Assembly: GCF_003991225.1 (NCBI RefSeq)
Contig: NZ_JTFC01000042.1
Span: 186,001-250,000 of the forward strand
Source of the DNA: Candidatus Kurthia intestinigallinarum
Lineage (GTDB): Bacteria; Bacillota; Bacilli; Bacillales_A; Planococcaceae
DNA length: 64,000 nt
Direction of reading: 5' to 3'
Shown: piece by piece, positions 52,706 to 61,444 of the stretch
How the letters are laid out: each line of letters begins with the position of its first letter
Numbering within the stretch: the stretch's first letter is position 1
Notes under the pieces: model-generated
Told to the model about the DNA's origin: nothing
Database searches by the model: none
What the model saw: the letters and a program-made list of their open reading frames with translations, nothing else
Translations under genes and position numbers: made by a program

Positions 52706-53507
52706 CGACGAACACCTCACAGTCATAGCGATTATAGGCAAAATGATTGGTCGGTCCATGACCATGTCCAATGCCTAGCGGATGTACGATAGCAGCTTGA
52801 ATAAAGCGTTTCGCTTCAATAATGGCTTCCTTTAGCTCTTGTCCATTCGCTAGCCCTGCTGTAATGGCTGCTGAAAACGTGCAGCCTGTGCCATGCGTGG
52901 CCTTCGTATCAATACGTGGCGTCGTCATCGTAAAAACAGATCCATCTTCTAAAAACACTGTATCTACCGCATCCACTCCGCTTAAATGACCACCCTTCAT
53001 GACAATATTTTTTGCACCAAGCGCCATTAATCGCTGTGCTGCTTGTGCTACATCACTAGCTGTAGTAATCGTCATACCAGCGAGCACCTCTGCCTCTGGA
53101 ATATTTGGTGTACAAACTGTCGCGACCGGCAATAAAACTTCCTTCATTGTTTGAACAGCCTGTTGCGCTAATAATGTCGCGCCGCCTTTCGCAATCATCA
53201 CGGGATCGACGACAAGTGGGATATGTTGCTGTTGCATAGTTGCTGCCACCACGTCAATAATAGCGGGTGAAAATAACATGCCCGTTTTCGCGGCTGTTAT
53301 CTCAAAATCTTCAAATAATGCATGCAACTGTGCCACCACAAATGCTGGCTCTGCTGCCATAATATCATGCACACCAAGTGTATTTTGTGCCGTCAATGCC
53401 GTAATCGCCGACGTGCCAAAGACGCCTAACTCCTGAAATGTTTTTAAGTCGGCTTGAATCCCTGCTCCGCCACCGCTATCTGATCCTGCAATTGTCAATG
53501 CAATCAT
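52695..53507 (-). CDS. thiD: Hydroxymethylpyrimidine (phosphate) kinase ThiD
   Basis: A 270-residue ribokinase-fold enzyme: ALTIAGSDSGGGAGIQADLKTFQELGVFG, ITALTAQNTLGV, VVDPVMIAKGG and THGTGCTFSAAITAGLANG, the latter with the catalytic Cys/Asp region. It phosphorylates hydroxymethylpyrimidine and its phosphate. Start overlaps thiM by four bases and its end overlaps thiE by 11 bases. Confidence 0.93.
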   Translation of the reverse strand: MIALTIAGSDSGGGAGIQADLKTFQELGVFGTSAITALTAQNTLGVHDIMAAEPAFVVAQLHALFEDFEITAAKTGMLFSPAIIDVVAATMQQQHIPLVVDPVMIAKGGATLLAQQAVQTMKEVLLPVATVCTPNIPEAEVLAGMTITTASDVAQAAQRLMALGAKNIVMKGGHLSGVDAVDTVFLEDGSVFTMTTPRIDTKATHGTGCTFSAAITAGLANGQELKEAIIEAKRFIQAAIVHPLGIGHGHGPTNHFAYNRYDCEVFVDEA

Positions 53508-54238
53508 GCTAATCCCTCCGAAATATGATGTAAGGCATCTAAAAAGCCCATTTGAAATGAGCCCGTTGCTTTAGGTCCGACGATGGTAGCCGCCTGCTTA
53601 TACTGTTGTAATGTTTCCAAAAGAGAAGCTTCTGCACCAAGTGTTGCTGCACATACTGCACTAAGTAAGCAGCCAGTTCCTGTAACAAAGGTTGCTTCGA
53701 CAACGCCCCCAGAAATACGATAAACCTTCCCTTGGTCGATTAAAACATCAGTTGCACCAGTAATAATGACGGCACATTGATAATCTTTTGCGAACTTGGA
53801 TGCTGCTGCAATGACATCCATATTCCCCTCACCACTATCCACACCCTTTGCCTGCCACTGGGCGCCTGTAAGAGCCGCTAATTCTCCAGCATTACAACGC
53901 AATAAATCAATGTTCACTTGCGCTAAAAGTTGCTTTACAAACTGTTTGCGAAATGGCGTAGCGCCAACACCTACTGGGTCGAGTACAACTGGAACTTGTT
54001 GCGTATTTGCCGCTTTTCCAGCAATCACCATCGCCTCCATCGTGCGCTCATTTAATGTGCCAATATTAAGTAATAATGCATCACTTACACGTACCATATC
54101 CGCTACCTCCTCGACGGCATCCGCCATCACAGGAGAAGCACCCATCGCAAGCAACCCATTTGCCGTAAAATTCGCGACGACATAGTTCGTTATACAATGG
54201 ACAAGCGGTGCTTTTTTTCGAATATTAACGAGTGACAT
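53504..54238 (-). CDS. thiM: Hydroxyethylthiazole kinase ThiM
   Basis: A 244-residue enzyme starting at ATG 54238, nine bases after GGAGG. KAPLVHCITNYVVANFTANGLLAMGASPVMADA and VVLDPVGVGATPFR are diagnostic, as is VTGTGCLLSAVCAA near the active-site Cys. It phosphorylates hydroxyethylthiazole for thiamine salvage. Overlaps tenA by about 14 bp. Confidence 0.93.
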   Translation of the reverse strand: MSLVNIRKKAPLVHCITNYVVANFTANGLLAMGASPVMADAVEEVADMVRVSDALLLNIGTLNERTMEAMVIAGKAANTQQVPVVLDPVGVGATPFRKQFVKQLLAQVNIDLLRCNAGELAALTGAQWQAKGVDSGEGNMDVIAAASKFAKDYQCAVIITGATDVLIDQGKVYRISGGVVEATFVTGTGCLLSAVCAATLGAEASLLETLQQYKQAATIVGPKATGSFQMGFLDALHHISEGLA

Positions 54239-54908
54239 AGCGCATAACCTCCTGCTCCCAGTTTTCAGACGTCCATGGCATTTCCCAGAACTTCCACTCA
54301 TAGTAGCAGCTCTTTTTAAAATGCTGCTTAAATAATGAGATTTTATGCGGTTGCTGTTGTGCATAGTGATTCATTAACGCTAATTGTTGCTTAATATTCT
54401 CGTTCATATCGTCAGAGCTATAAAGCGCAAGCCACTGTTCATACAGCGCGACGCCTGGCTTCGCATCTTTAAAACGATTGCCAATTTCTAAATAGAGCCA
54501 TGGACATGGGAACATCGCTGCGAATGCTTCTGCCGCATCTCCGTTATAGGCCGCATTGTACATATGACTCACATAGTTATACGCAGATGGCGCAGGTTCA
54601 AATGCTTCAAGTTCCGCGCCCGTTACACCTAACTCATGGAACGTTAGACGATGCATCTCAAGTTCTGCAAGTTGAATATTTTGCGCTGCTTGCAAATAAT
54701 AGAGCGTCTCGTCCGCTTCTGTCGCCTTCGATGCAGCAATGGCCAATACCTTCGTATAGTGTTTTAAATAGAAGGCATCTTGTAGCATATAATACTTAAA
54801 TTTCTCCAGTGGTAATGTACCGTCCACAATGCCTTGCACAAATGGATGCTCAAAGCTTGCCTCAAAATAAAGTGCATTTTCTTGTCTTACTTCGTCACAA
54901 AATGTCAT
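54225..54908 (-). CDS. tenA: Aminopyrimidine aminohydrolase TenA
   Basis: A 227-residue protein starting at ATG 54908 after GAGGAGGA. It has HPFVQGIVDGTLPLEKFKYYMLQDAFYLKHYTKVLAIAASK, active-site Cys in FPCPWLYLEIG and Glu in CYYEWKFWEM near the end. It hydrolyses degraded thiamine pyrimidines so that they can be reused. First gene of the salvage operon, directly behind the TPP riboswitches. Confidence 0.93.
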   Translation of the reverse strand: MTFCDEVRQENALYFEASFEHPFVQGIVDGTLPLEKFKYYMLQDAFYLKHYTKVLAIAASKATEADETLYYLQAAQNIQLAELEMHRLTFHELGVTGAELEAFEPAPSAYNYVSHMYNAAYNGDAAEAFAAMFPCPWLYLEIGNRFKDAKPGVALYEQWLALYSSDDMNENIKQQLALMNHYAQQQPHKISLFKQHFKKSCYYEWKFWEMPWTSENWEQEVMRYVTR

Positions 54909-54939
54909 TAAAAAGTCCTCCTCTTGGATGGACGTAGGC

Positions 54940-54976
54940 AAAAAAAAGCACGCATCCGAAATAGGAGCGCGCTTTT
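54940..54976 (-). terminator. Expression-platform terminator of the proximal TPP riboswitch
   Basis: An AAAGCGCGC/GCGTGCTTT hairpin (one G-T pair, inner CC/GG) is followed by eight T on the minus strand. It lies between the second aptamer and tenA. Confidence 0.8.
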
Positions 54977-54982
54977 AAAAAA

Positions 54983-55062
54983 TTGCTCCCTACGTCAGTG
55001 TTAACTGTCAGGTTCTAAGGGTCAGGTTTTAACCTTCTCAACACAAATGTGTCCCCCCGCAA
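54983..55062 (-). ncRNA. TPP riboswitch aptamer, tenA-proximal
   Basis: On the minus strand it has GGGGGACAC, TTGAGAAGG, CCTGACCCTTAGAACCTGA and GTAGGGAGC in order, the conserved THI-element core. With the downstream terminator it should stop transcription of the thi operon when thiamine pyrophosphate is plentiful. Confidence 0.92.
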
Positions 55063-55078
55063 ATTAAAATAGTGCAAT

Positions 55079-55102
55079 AAAAAAACTCTCCATGACGGAG
55101 AG
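55079..55102 (-). terminator. Expression-platform terminator of the distal TPP riboswitch
   Basis: A CTCTCCGTCATGGAGAG hairpin is followed by seven T on the minus strand, 30 nt after the upstream aptamer. Confidence 0.85.
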
Positions 55103-55130
55103 CAAATGTACACAGTAATGATTACGTACA

Positions 55131-55208
55131 TTGCTCCCTACGCCCGTATTAACGGACAGGTTCTAAGGGTCAGGCTTTAACCTTCTCAACACATACGTGT
55201 CCCCCTGC
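55131..55208 (-). ncRNA. TPP riboswitch aptamer, promoter-proximal
   Basis: On the minus strand GGGGGACACG, GTTGAGAAGG, GCCTGACCCTTAGAACCTG and GTAGGGAGC give a full THI-element core. It is followed by its own terminator and then by a second complete aptamer. Confidence 0.92.
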
Positions 55209-55227
55209 AATAATTTTAATTATCCTT

Positions 55228-55236
55228 AGTATAGCA
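55228..55236 (-). promoter_or_regulatory. Promoter of the thi operon
   Basis: An extended -10, TGCTATACT on the minus strand, lies about 20 bp before the first aptamer. The -35 is weak. Confidence 0.55.
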
Positions 55237-55254
55237 TACATTCCAAAAAACGCC

Positions 55255-55281
55255 ATAAAAAAGCGGGGCATGATACCCCGC
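55255..55281 (-). terminator. Terminator of the SH3b gene cluster
   Basis: A GCGGGG/CCCCGC stem with a short loop is followed by six T on the minus strand, just after the 55290 gene. Confidence 0.85.
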
Positions 55282-55289
55282 AAAGTTTC

Positions 55290-55796
55290 TTAGTGATAAA
55301 TATATGTGTAAGCTGAGCTCACATACCCAACTTTTCCTTTATAATAAATTTTGTACCAAAAACCATCACGGAAATCAATCACTTTAAATGCTGCACGAGA
55401 TGGCATTTTACCAATAATTTTATACCCTGTGCTTGGTCCAGAACGAATATTAAGATTCACACCTTTTGCCGTTGTCACAAAGCCTGTTCCCATATGAATT
55501 GGCTCTTTTGCGACATACGCTTTATGCACATAACGTTTTGTACCTTTATATGAAATTTGATACCATGTTGTCGCATAGCTTCGAAGCACTTGAATGGCAT
55601 CATTTTCATTAAATTGCCCAACAACGCGGTATTTCTTACTTGGTCCTGTACGGATATTTAAATGATCCGTTGTTGAATACATCGTACTAATTGCTTGCGC
55701 GTGTTGAACAGTTGAGGGTTGCGCGGCATATGTTAGCCCAAATGCCGACCCTGCTAAACCTGCTGCAATTGTCCACTTTACCCATTTTGATGTCAT
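55290..55796 (-). CDS. Secreted protein with two SH3b domains
   Basis: A 168-residue protein with a signal peptide (MTSKWVKWTIAAGLAGSAFGLTYA). Two bacterial SH3 domains follow: TDHLNIRTGPSKKYRVVGQF (about 43-95) and GVNLNIRSGPSTGYKIIGKM (about 110-165), each ending in YV.xxY. There is no catalytic domain, so a wall-binding or sensing role is inferred. GGGGTGAG precedes the ATG. Third of three clustered paralogues. Confidence 0.8.
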   Translation of the reverse strand: MTSKWVKWTIAAGLAGSAFGLTYAAQPSTVQHAQAISTMYSTTDHLNIRTGPSKKYRVVGQFNENDAIQVLRSYATTWYQISYKGTKRYVHKAYVAKEPIHMGTGFVTTAKGVNLNIRSGPSTGYKIIGKMPSRAAFKVIDFRDGFWYKIYYKGKVGYVSSAYTYIYH

Positions 55797-55808
55797 GATG
55801 TCTCACCC

Positions 55809-56513
55809 CTAATTTTTCGTTACATAGGCGGCTGATACATAACCAATTTCCCCGCGGTGATACACTTGATACCATTTCGATGTTGTTTTTTCTAACACTT
55901 GTACGCGGTCTTTATTATATAAGGCACCAATTTGTCGATAGCCAACACCTGGTCCTGTTCGTACAGTCAGTGTATCATCTGCCGGCACACGCACCGTATA
56001 CCACGGCGGCGCTACCGTATATCCTTTATTCACAAAGCCAAACTGTCCTTTATACCAAACCTGTAGCCAGTTGCCAAATAACTTCGTACTTGTTACATAG
56101 AGTGGCTTTGTATGCGCTACCGCACCAATCACTTTATAGCTGACACCTGGCCCTGTTCGCACATTTAGTGTATCTCCAGGTGTATAGACCTTCACAGCTT
56201 TTACAAAATACGGTGCTGCGCTAACATATTCTTTTTGGACATATCCTTTTTGGCTGTCAATCTGCACCTCATAATAATCACGATTATACGACTTTAAAAT
56301 ATGCACGGGGTTATTTAGTGTATAGGTTCCTACTACTTTACTTGTAATGGCTGGCTTTTCAAATGCCTTTAAGCCATTGTATTGTGCATACTTTATCGTT
56401 ACTTGCTGTACTGCTTGCGCCATAAATTGCGGCTCTGCTAGTACACTCACCCCCAGAGCTGAAAATGCGAAACCCGCTGCCATCAACCATTTTTTTAAAA
56501 GGGCTCTGGCCAT
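55809..56513 (-). CDS. Secreted protein with three SH3b domains, most diverged
   Basis: About 234 residues; ATG 56513 follows GGAGGAG. It has a signal peptide (KKWLMAAGFAFSALGVSVLA), one weak SH3 unit (about 35-90, AFEKPAITSKVVGTYTL) and two canonical ones (GDTLNVRTGPGVSYKVIG and DDTLTVRTGPGVGYRQIG). The first unit has lost the NVRSGPG motif. Middle gene of the tandem cluster. Confidence 0.8.
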   Translation of the reverse strand: MARALLKKWLMAAGFAFSALGVSVLAEPQFMAQAVQQVTIKYAQYNGLKAFEKPAITSKVVGTYTLNNPVHILKSYNRDYYEVQIDSQKGYVQKEYVSAAPYFVKAVKVYTPGDTLNVRTGPGVSYKVIGAVAHTKPLYVTSTKLFGNWLQVWYKGQFGFVNKGYTVAPPWYTVRVPADDTLTVRTGPGVGYRQIGALYNKDRVQVLEKTTSKWYQVYHRGEIGYVSAAYVTKN

Positions 56514-56532
56514 CACTACTCCTCCTCACGAT

Positions 56533-57240
56533 TTAGTATGGGAAAGGGGTTAAATATTTTGCATTAACATAGCCAATTTTGCCATCTGCATATGCCACTG
56601 CAAACCATCTACTACTCTCGACATTTACTGCGTATAGCACCTCATAGTCTGTCAAAGTACGAATCTTTGTATAGGTTGAGCCTGGCCCTGTTCGAAGATA
56701 AAGCTTCACGCCTTCTGTTTGAACACTATACGCTGGCAAACGTTCTAAATACGCGGCTGATACATAGCCTACTCGGCTTCCACCACCCCAAATACGGTAC
56801 CATTTAGAATTCGTTTTATTCAGCATCGCTGCAATAGAGCCGCCTGATTTTTTGAATAAAATGCTATACGACGTGCCTGGTCCACTGCGCACATTTAAAT
56901 TAGCCCCTCCGGTATTCACCGTATAATATTCTTGTACATTTGGTTGTGACGCAATCCAACTATTCGATACATACGCTGTTTTGCCTTTATATGAAATTTT
57001 TGACCATGCGCTATTGTATTTACTAATGACAGAAATCGGATCATTAAATGTTAATTGCCCTAATACACGATATCCTGTCCCTGGTCCACTTCGTACATTC
57101 ACACCATCTGTAATTGAGAACATTGTATATGCCGCCTGCGCTACTTCTACATTAGATGAAGGAGATGCTACAGCTCCTAATCCAAATGCCGATGTTGCCA
57201 AACTTGCCGCCAGAGTCCATTTCACTAATTTTGATTTCAT
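56533..57240 (-). CDS. Secreted protein with three SH3b domains
   Basis: About 235 residues; ATG 57240 follows GAGGTG. The signal peptide (SKLVKWTLAASLATSAFGLGAVA) is clearly related to that of the 55290 protein. Three SH3 units follow: TDGVNVRSGPGTGYRVLG, GANLNVRSGPGTSYSILF and GVKLYLRTGPGSTYTKIR. First gene of the cluster. A TATAGT box lies about 70 bp upstream. Confidence 0.8.
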   Translation of the reverse strand: MKSKLVKWTLAASLATSAFGLGAVASPSSNVEVAQAAYTMFSITDGVNVRSGPGTGYRVLGQLTFNDPISVISKYNSAWSKISYKGKTAYVSNSWIASQPNVQEYYTVNTGGANLNVRSGPGTSYSILFKKSGGSIAAMLNKTNSKWYRIWGGGSRVGYVSAAYLERLPAYSVQTEGVKLYLRTGPGSTYTKIRTLTDYEVLYAVNVESSRWFAVAYADGKIGYVNAKYLTPFPY

Positions 57241-57626
57241 GCTAGTCACCTCATTGTAGTATTTTTGACAATACGTTGCATTCGCATGACCGAGTGTGAC
57301 GTCATATCAACTATAGTACTTGAGTTTTTTTAAAGACTCTCTCTACCTAATCATTTGTTATAACCCACGCTCGCTCAAACTGCTTATTCCGTCCCTTACA
57401 CAACTAATCCTATGCACAACTGTTGCACCAACTGAACAAACATCATCTTTTTAACTACACTCCTATTTCCTTGAACTATCCCGCACACTGTTTATTCTTT
57501 CTATGCCAAAAAACTAATCGATGCACTGTCTATTTACATACTATTATGTCTTAAATTTTTAGAAAAATCAATCTTTTTATGAGTTTTAGTCTATAAAAGC
57601 ATATTTCTTATTATTTTTTAATTTTC

Positions 57627-57657
57627 AAATAGAGACTTATGAATCTCTATTTTTTTA
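57627..57657 (+). terminator. Orphan plus-strand terminator
   Basis: An AAATAGAGA/TCTCTATTT stem with a 7-nt loop is followed by seven T on the plus strand. No plus-strand gene precedes it for several kilobases. Confidence 0.6.
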
Positions 57658-57712
57658 TATTAAACATCTTTGTACTTTTGAATAACAGTTCATATTAATT
57701 TCAAAAAGCCTA

Positions 57713-57748
57713 TAAAAAAAGAAGAATTACGCCAATACGTAATTCTTC
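57713..57748 (-). terminator. Terminator of the GH25 lysozyme gene
   Basis: The stem GAAGAATTACG/CGTAATTCTTC with a 6-nt loop is followed by seven T on the minus strand. Confidence 0.9.
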
Positions 57749-57755
57749 CAATTAT

Positions 57756-59231
57756 TTAATGAAACCGTGCTTTATAAGCCGTAATATATTGGTTTTTTCC
57801 TACTTCTAAGCGTGGTACGCCATCTTTTGTATAGCTTACACCTTGAATCGTTAATTTTTTGCCAGCTCGTACAATTCGAAGCTTTTCATTCGCTTTAAAA
57901 TTAACAGTGGAGAATACATTTAAATCTTGTGCTACTTTCACTTGTTTTGGATTGATATAATAATAATCCTTTATATTTGCCAGTACAGCACGTGTAATAT
58001 CTTTACGTGCAGACAAGTAATTGCCAGATGCTGTTTTTAACCGTGGTGTGCCACTAGCTGTGTACACAATGGATGCAATTTCAAATGTTGTATTTTTATT
58101 ATATTTACGAATTTCATGTTTTTTAGTGAAATCTTTTGAATTATAAACAATTTGATAACGACGTAACAACACACGATCAGGAACGTTTGTAATGTACTCA
58201 TTAATATCACTACGAACCTTTAAAACATTTTTACGTTTTGCTGTTATATAATGCCCATTTTCTAATTTCAAGCGTGTTGTCCCATTTTCTAATGTTTTTA
58301 CGCCTGCAATCTTAACAATTTTATTTTTCTTTAATGTACGAACCTTAGTTTTAAATGCCGCATCACGGTATTCGCCGACATTTTCTTTAAGCACGACTTT
58401 ACGTGGATTTGTCGAATAATACAAACTATTTGAAGCTTGCGTTACCTGTGAATTCGTTGCTAATGGTGATTTCTTTAATAAATCACTTACTTTTTTACCC
58501 GCTGCTAATTTATTCGCATCAACCGGACCATTAATACCACTAATTATCGCGCGATCTGTATATTGCCATAAATCATAGCTATACGCGGGTTTCACAGAGC
58601 CATATCGTGGAATCCATACAAAATCGGCTTTTTTCGTCTCTAAATTCAATTTATTATACATATGATGTGCAATGTATAAGCCAATTTGTTTATCAGTATG
58701 CTTACGCAATTCACTGACATATGCATTAACGATTGTACGCATCGATTCACCAGATGTATTCGTCATTTCTTCTACGTCAATCACATAAAATTTTGCACTA
58801 CTACTCGCACGATTAATTAAATTACGTGCCTCAATACGCGCATTCGTGCTTGATGATGCTTGCATATATGAATACACACCATATGGTACACCACTTGCTT
58901 TTGCACCTTTTTCATATGTTTTATGCATATAATCTTCTACTGAACTACCATATTGCACACGAATAATCGCTAAATCCGTAGATTTTGCTACCTTCGCCCA
59001 ATTAATATTCCCTTGCCATTTTGATACATCAATAATCATTCCTGTTGCGGCTTTTGTTTGAACACCTTTTGTATAGTCTGTCACATACGGTGTCTCTTCC
59101 CATTGAACTTTACCATCAGGCTTTCCTGACTGTTCATCAACTGCAGAAGCTGTTAACTGCCACTCACTTACTACGATGAAACAAAGTATGAAACTAAAAG
59201 CGACAACAAAAAATTGTATTATATTTTTCAA
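57756..59231 (-). CDS. Secreted GH25 muramidase with three C-terminal repeats
   Basis: A 491-residue protein with a signal peptide or anchor (about 4-30) and a GH25 lysozyme domain (about 63-255). The catalytic Asp is in GMIIDVSKWQG (D68) and the catalytic pair in YVIDVEEMT (D152/E154). Three related repeats of about 70 residues follow (about 272-340, 345-415, 420-491), each with a Y.xN..xVxL/V start and a TRL/PRL...GxYIxAxK end, similar to DUF5776-type modules. It should cleave peptidoglycan glycan strands; the repeats probably bind wall. Monocistronic with terminator. Confidence 0.85.
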   Translation of the reverse strand: MKNIIQFFVVAFSFILCFIVVSEWQLTASAVDEQSGKPDGKVQWEETPYVTDYTKGVQTKAATGMIIDVSKWQGNINWAKVAKSTDLAIIRVQYGSSVEDYMHKTYEKGAKASGVPYGVYSYMQASSSTNARIEARNLINRASSSAKFYVIDVEEMTNTSGESMRTIVNAYVSELRKHTDKQIGLYIAHHMYNKLNLETKKADFVWIPRYGSVKPAYSYDLWQYTDRAIISGINGPVDANKLAAGKKVSDLLKKSPLATNSQVTQASNSLYYSTNPRKVVLKENVGEYRDAAFKTKVRTLKKNKIVKIAGVKTLENGTTRLKLENGHYITAKRKNVLKVRSDINEYITNVPDRVLLRRYQIVYNSKDFTKKHEIRKYNKNTTFEIASIVYTASGTPRLKTASGNYLSARKDITRAVLANIKDYYYINPKQVKVAQDLNVFSTVNFKANEKLRIVRAGKKLTIQGVSYTKDGVPRLEVGKNQYITAYKARFH

Positions 59232-59284
59232 TTTTTGTTGCTTCTCCCTTCTGATTTAACGCATCTTGTCTCTATTTGCCCAAC

Positions 59285-59312
59285 AAAAAAAGCCACGTAA
59301 AGACGTCGCTTT
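59285..59312. terminator. Terminator-like hairpin downstream of pcp
   Basis: An AAAAGC.ACGT/ACGT.GCTTTT stem with a 4-nt loop and A/T runs. On the minus strand it lies about 150 bp after pcp. Confidence 0.6.
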
Positions 59313-59459
59313 TGTCGACAGTGCAAGCTAGATGAAGTAATAGCTCACTGCTAAAACTTTTAAGATGTCTCGTCTCAACTTTAATGATATCAATTTTCTA
59401 GTAGTCCAATCGAACCTTTTTGTTAAATTTTTGATTAAATTTATGTTACAACTATCAAA

Positions 59460-60065
59460 TTATCTAGTTTTTAACACTGTTTCAATAGCGATTTGTATCG
59501 TCGCCAATAAATCCCGATCATGCCACCCAGGCACATTACCTAAAACGATGGCTAAATCAAAATTTGCTGGGATATGAATAAAGCCCGATGGAATTTGACG
59601 AGCGGCAGCATAGTGTAAGCCTTCATACATAATCGTATTGCATACATACGTCCCTGCTGTATTGGACACCTTCGCTGGGTAACCTGCCTGCTTTAGGGCA
59701 TCGACAATTTCTTGTACTGGAAGTGTCGAAAAATAGCTTGGTTCCTCCCCATCTCGGATTTCCTCTCCTTGTGGCGTATTGCCATCATTATCCGGCTCGT
59801 TACTATCACGCATATTAATTGCCACACGCTCTGGTGTTATATGAAAGCGTCCTACCGCAACACCTAATGAAATAATGCTATCCGGCTCAATATCCTCTAT
59901 TAATTCAACAAAAGCTTGCTGTGCTTCTTTAAAAGAGACTGGTAAGATACGACCGATAATATCGTATTCACCAATTTGCGTACCATTTAATGCTTCCACA
60001 ATAGGCATCGTAGGGTTTACTTCATAATCTAAAAAAGGCTCAAATCCTGTCAGTAATAAGCGCAT
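59460..60065 (-). CDS. pcp: Pyrrolidone-carboxylate peptidase Pcp
   Basis: A 201-residue cysteine peptidase. LLLTGFEPFLDYEVNPTM opens the protein. Catalytic E79 is in RFHITPERVAIN, C142 in NTAGTYVCNTIMYEGLHY and H163 in GFIHIP. It removes N-terminal pyroglutamate from peptides in the cytosol. The start overlaps the 3' end of a decayed LysR gene by about 26 bp. Confidence 0.93.
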   Translation of the reverse strand: MRLLLTGFEPFLDYEVNPTMPIVEALNGTQIGEYDIIGRILPVSFKEAQQAFVELIEDIEPDSIISLGVAVGRFHITPERVAINMRDSNEPDNDGNTPQGEEIRDGEEPSYFSTLPVQEIVDALKQAGYPAKVSNTAGTYVCNTIMYEGLHYAAARQIPSGFIHIPANFDLAIVLGNVPGWHDRDLLATIQIAIETVLKTR

Positions 60066-60715
60066 ATTGTATATCCTCCTCTAATTGCCATAATATTTTT
60101 TTGATTTGCAGAAGTACTTCATTGGTCGAATGCCTCGCAATCCACACTGTATCACGCTGTTGCGAAATTGGGAGTTCATGCGCGATAACATCCGTATAAT
60201 GATATGCTTCGACTAATCTTTCATTAAGCACCGTAATTGTTTGTCGCACTGTTAAAAAATCACGAATACTTTCAGGTGAAGGCAAAATTTTTACCGTTAC
60301 CTGTTTTTGCTGTGCCTCTAGCCATGCCAAAACAGTTTGTGTATAGACACAATCGCGGTGAATAGCATACAGTATTAGTTCCTGTGCGGCTAATGTCTGC
60401 GTATAACGGTTATCTGATAGCACGACAAATGTTTCCTCTGCTAGCCTGTCATACATTAGCTCCGGAAAATGCTTCAGTGGATTTGTCGTAATCGCACAAT
60501 CAAGCACACTTCGTCATCAGCCGAGCATAGGTTTGCTGCTGTGTTGCTAAAAACTGCAAGTAAGCATCTCCTGCTGCTGTACGCTGTAAGCCAACTGGCG
60601 TGCGGTCAAAAACTTTAGCGCCTAACTCCTGCTCTAAACGCTTTATTTTCATCGACAATGCCGACTGCGAATAATTTGTATGGCTTGCGGTCAAAATTAG
60701 ATTTTCGTCTACTAA
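60040..60715 (-). pseudogene. LysR-family regulator, disrupted
   Basis: The N-terminal HTH (YSQSALSMKIKRLEQELGAKVFDRTPVGLQRTAAGD) and the C-terminal effector domain (LDCAITTNPLKHFPELMYDRLAEE...) lie in different frames that overlap at about 60500-60507. Between them, where a complete LysR protein has about 45-60 more residues, the sequence jumps from LMTK to LDCAI, so an internal deletion with frameshift is likely. The 5' end also lacks a start codon and the usual first ten residues. It is divergent from an equally damaged MFS gene and was probably its regulator. Confidence 0.75.
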
Positions 60716-60861
60716 TAATTACTGTAACAACCCCCACTCCGCTTCTGCTTTTGTCACATTGTCATCCCTATCAATATTATTGATATCCCTCTTACTAAAT
60801 GGTATTTCACAGTATTGTGAAATGTTTGTACACTTATAGTACACCAGAAAGCAGGGATTTT

Positions 60862-61414
60862 CATGTATCGTTGGTTTATCGTTGCCATCGCTACGATTGC
60901 ACTGGCTGTTGGTTCCGTTGTTACGTATGGTATGGGGACCATCGCCGCTTTTTATCAAGTCGATTGGCAACTCACACAATTTCAAACAGGCTTTATTTCT
61001 ACAATGACAAATGTAGGACCCTATGTTCGATGATGATTTTTGGACATTTAATGGACCGTTACGGCGAAAAATATGTCATCGGCCTCAGTGCCTTATTACT
61101 TGGGCTTACCGCCGCATTGCTACCATTCGCTAGTTCGTATACAACACTACTTATCGGCGTCTTTATTGTTGGTTTATTTTATGGCAGTGCACACACAGGA
61201 GGCAGTACGGTGATTACAAAATGGTTTCCTAACGAGCACCGCACTCACGATCAATCAATTCTTTATTATTACGGCTCCTGCGTTATTTGGGCTTTTTGTC
61301 GATTGGAGTGGTCAGTTTATTCTTTGCTTTGTTGCATTAGGTGCCTTGATGCTTATCCTTGCAGCATGGCAATTATTGCGTACTATTTTCAACAAAAAAA
61401 CACGTTCAACATAA
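60862..61414 (+). pseudogene. MFS transporter, disrupted
   Basis: ATG 60862 opens MYRWFIVAIATIALAVGSVVTYGMG, a clear MFS first helix, but the frame ends at tandem TGA codons near 61033. The next frame continues with MMIFGHLMDRYGEKYVIGLSALLLGL (motif A) and LFYGSAHTGGSTVITKWFPNEHR. After about 61255 a third frame gives the last helices (FFIITAPALFGLFVDWSG...FNKKTRST, stop at 61412-61414). About 200 central residues are missing. Only some 180 codons of a roughly 400-codon gene remain, so it is non-functional. Confidence 0.8.
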
Positions 61415-61431
61415 CTTGAACGCGTCTTTTT
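61402..61431 (+). terminator. Terminator after the MFS pseudogene
   Basis: A CGTTCAA/TTGAACG stem with a 6-nt loop is followed by CGTCTTTTTG on the plus strand. Confidence 0.65.
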
Positions 61432-61444
61432 GTTTACGTATTTT

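Larger units (their letters stand above)
57241..57755. other. 515-bp AT-rich intergenic region
   Basis: It lies upstream of the SH3b cluster and downstream of the lysozyme gene, both on the minus strand. It holds the SH3b promoter area (TATAGT at 57310-57315, minus), an isolated plus-strand terminator at 57627-57657 and the lysozyme terminator. No credible gene was seen; an unannotated plus-strand RNA ending at 57657 is possible. Confidence 0.4.

Noticed and set aside
61039-61260. Short functional MFS-like protein from the central frame
   Set aside because: It covers only helices 2 to 4, and flanking frames clearly continue the same transporter, so it is a fragment of a pseudogene.
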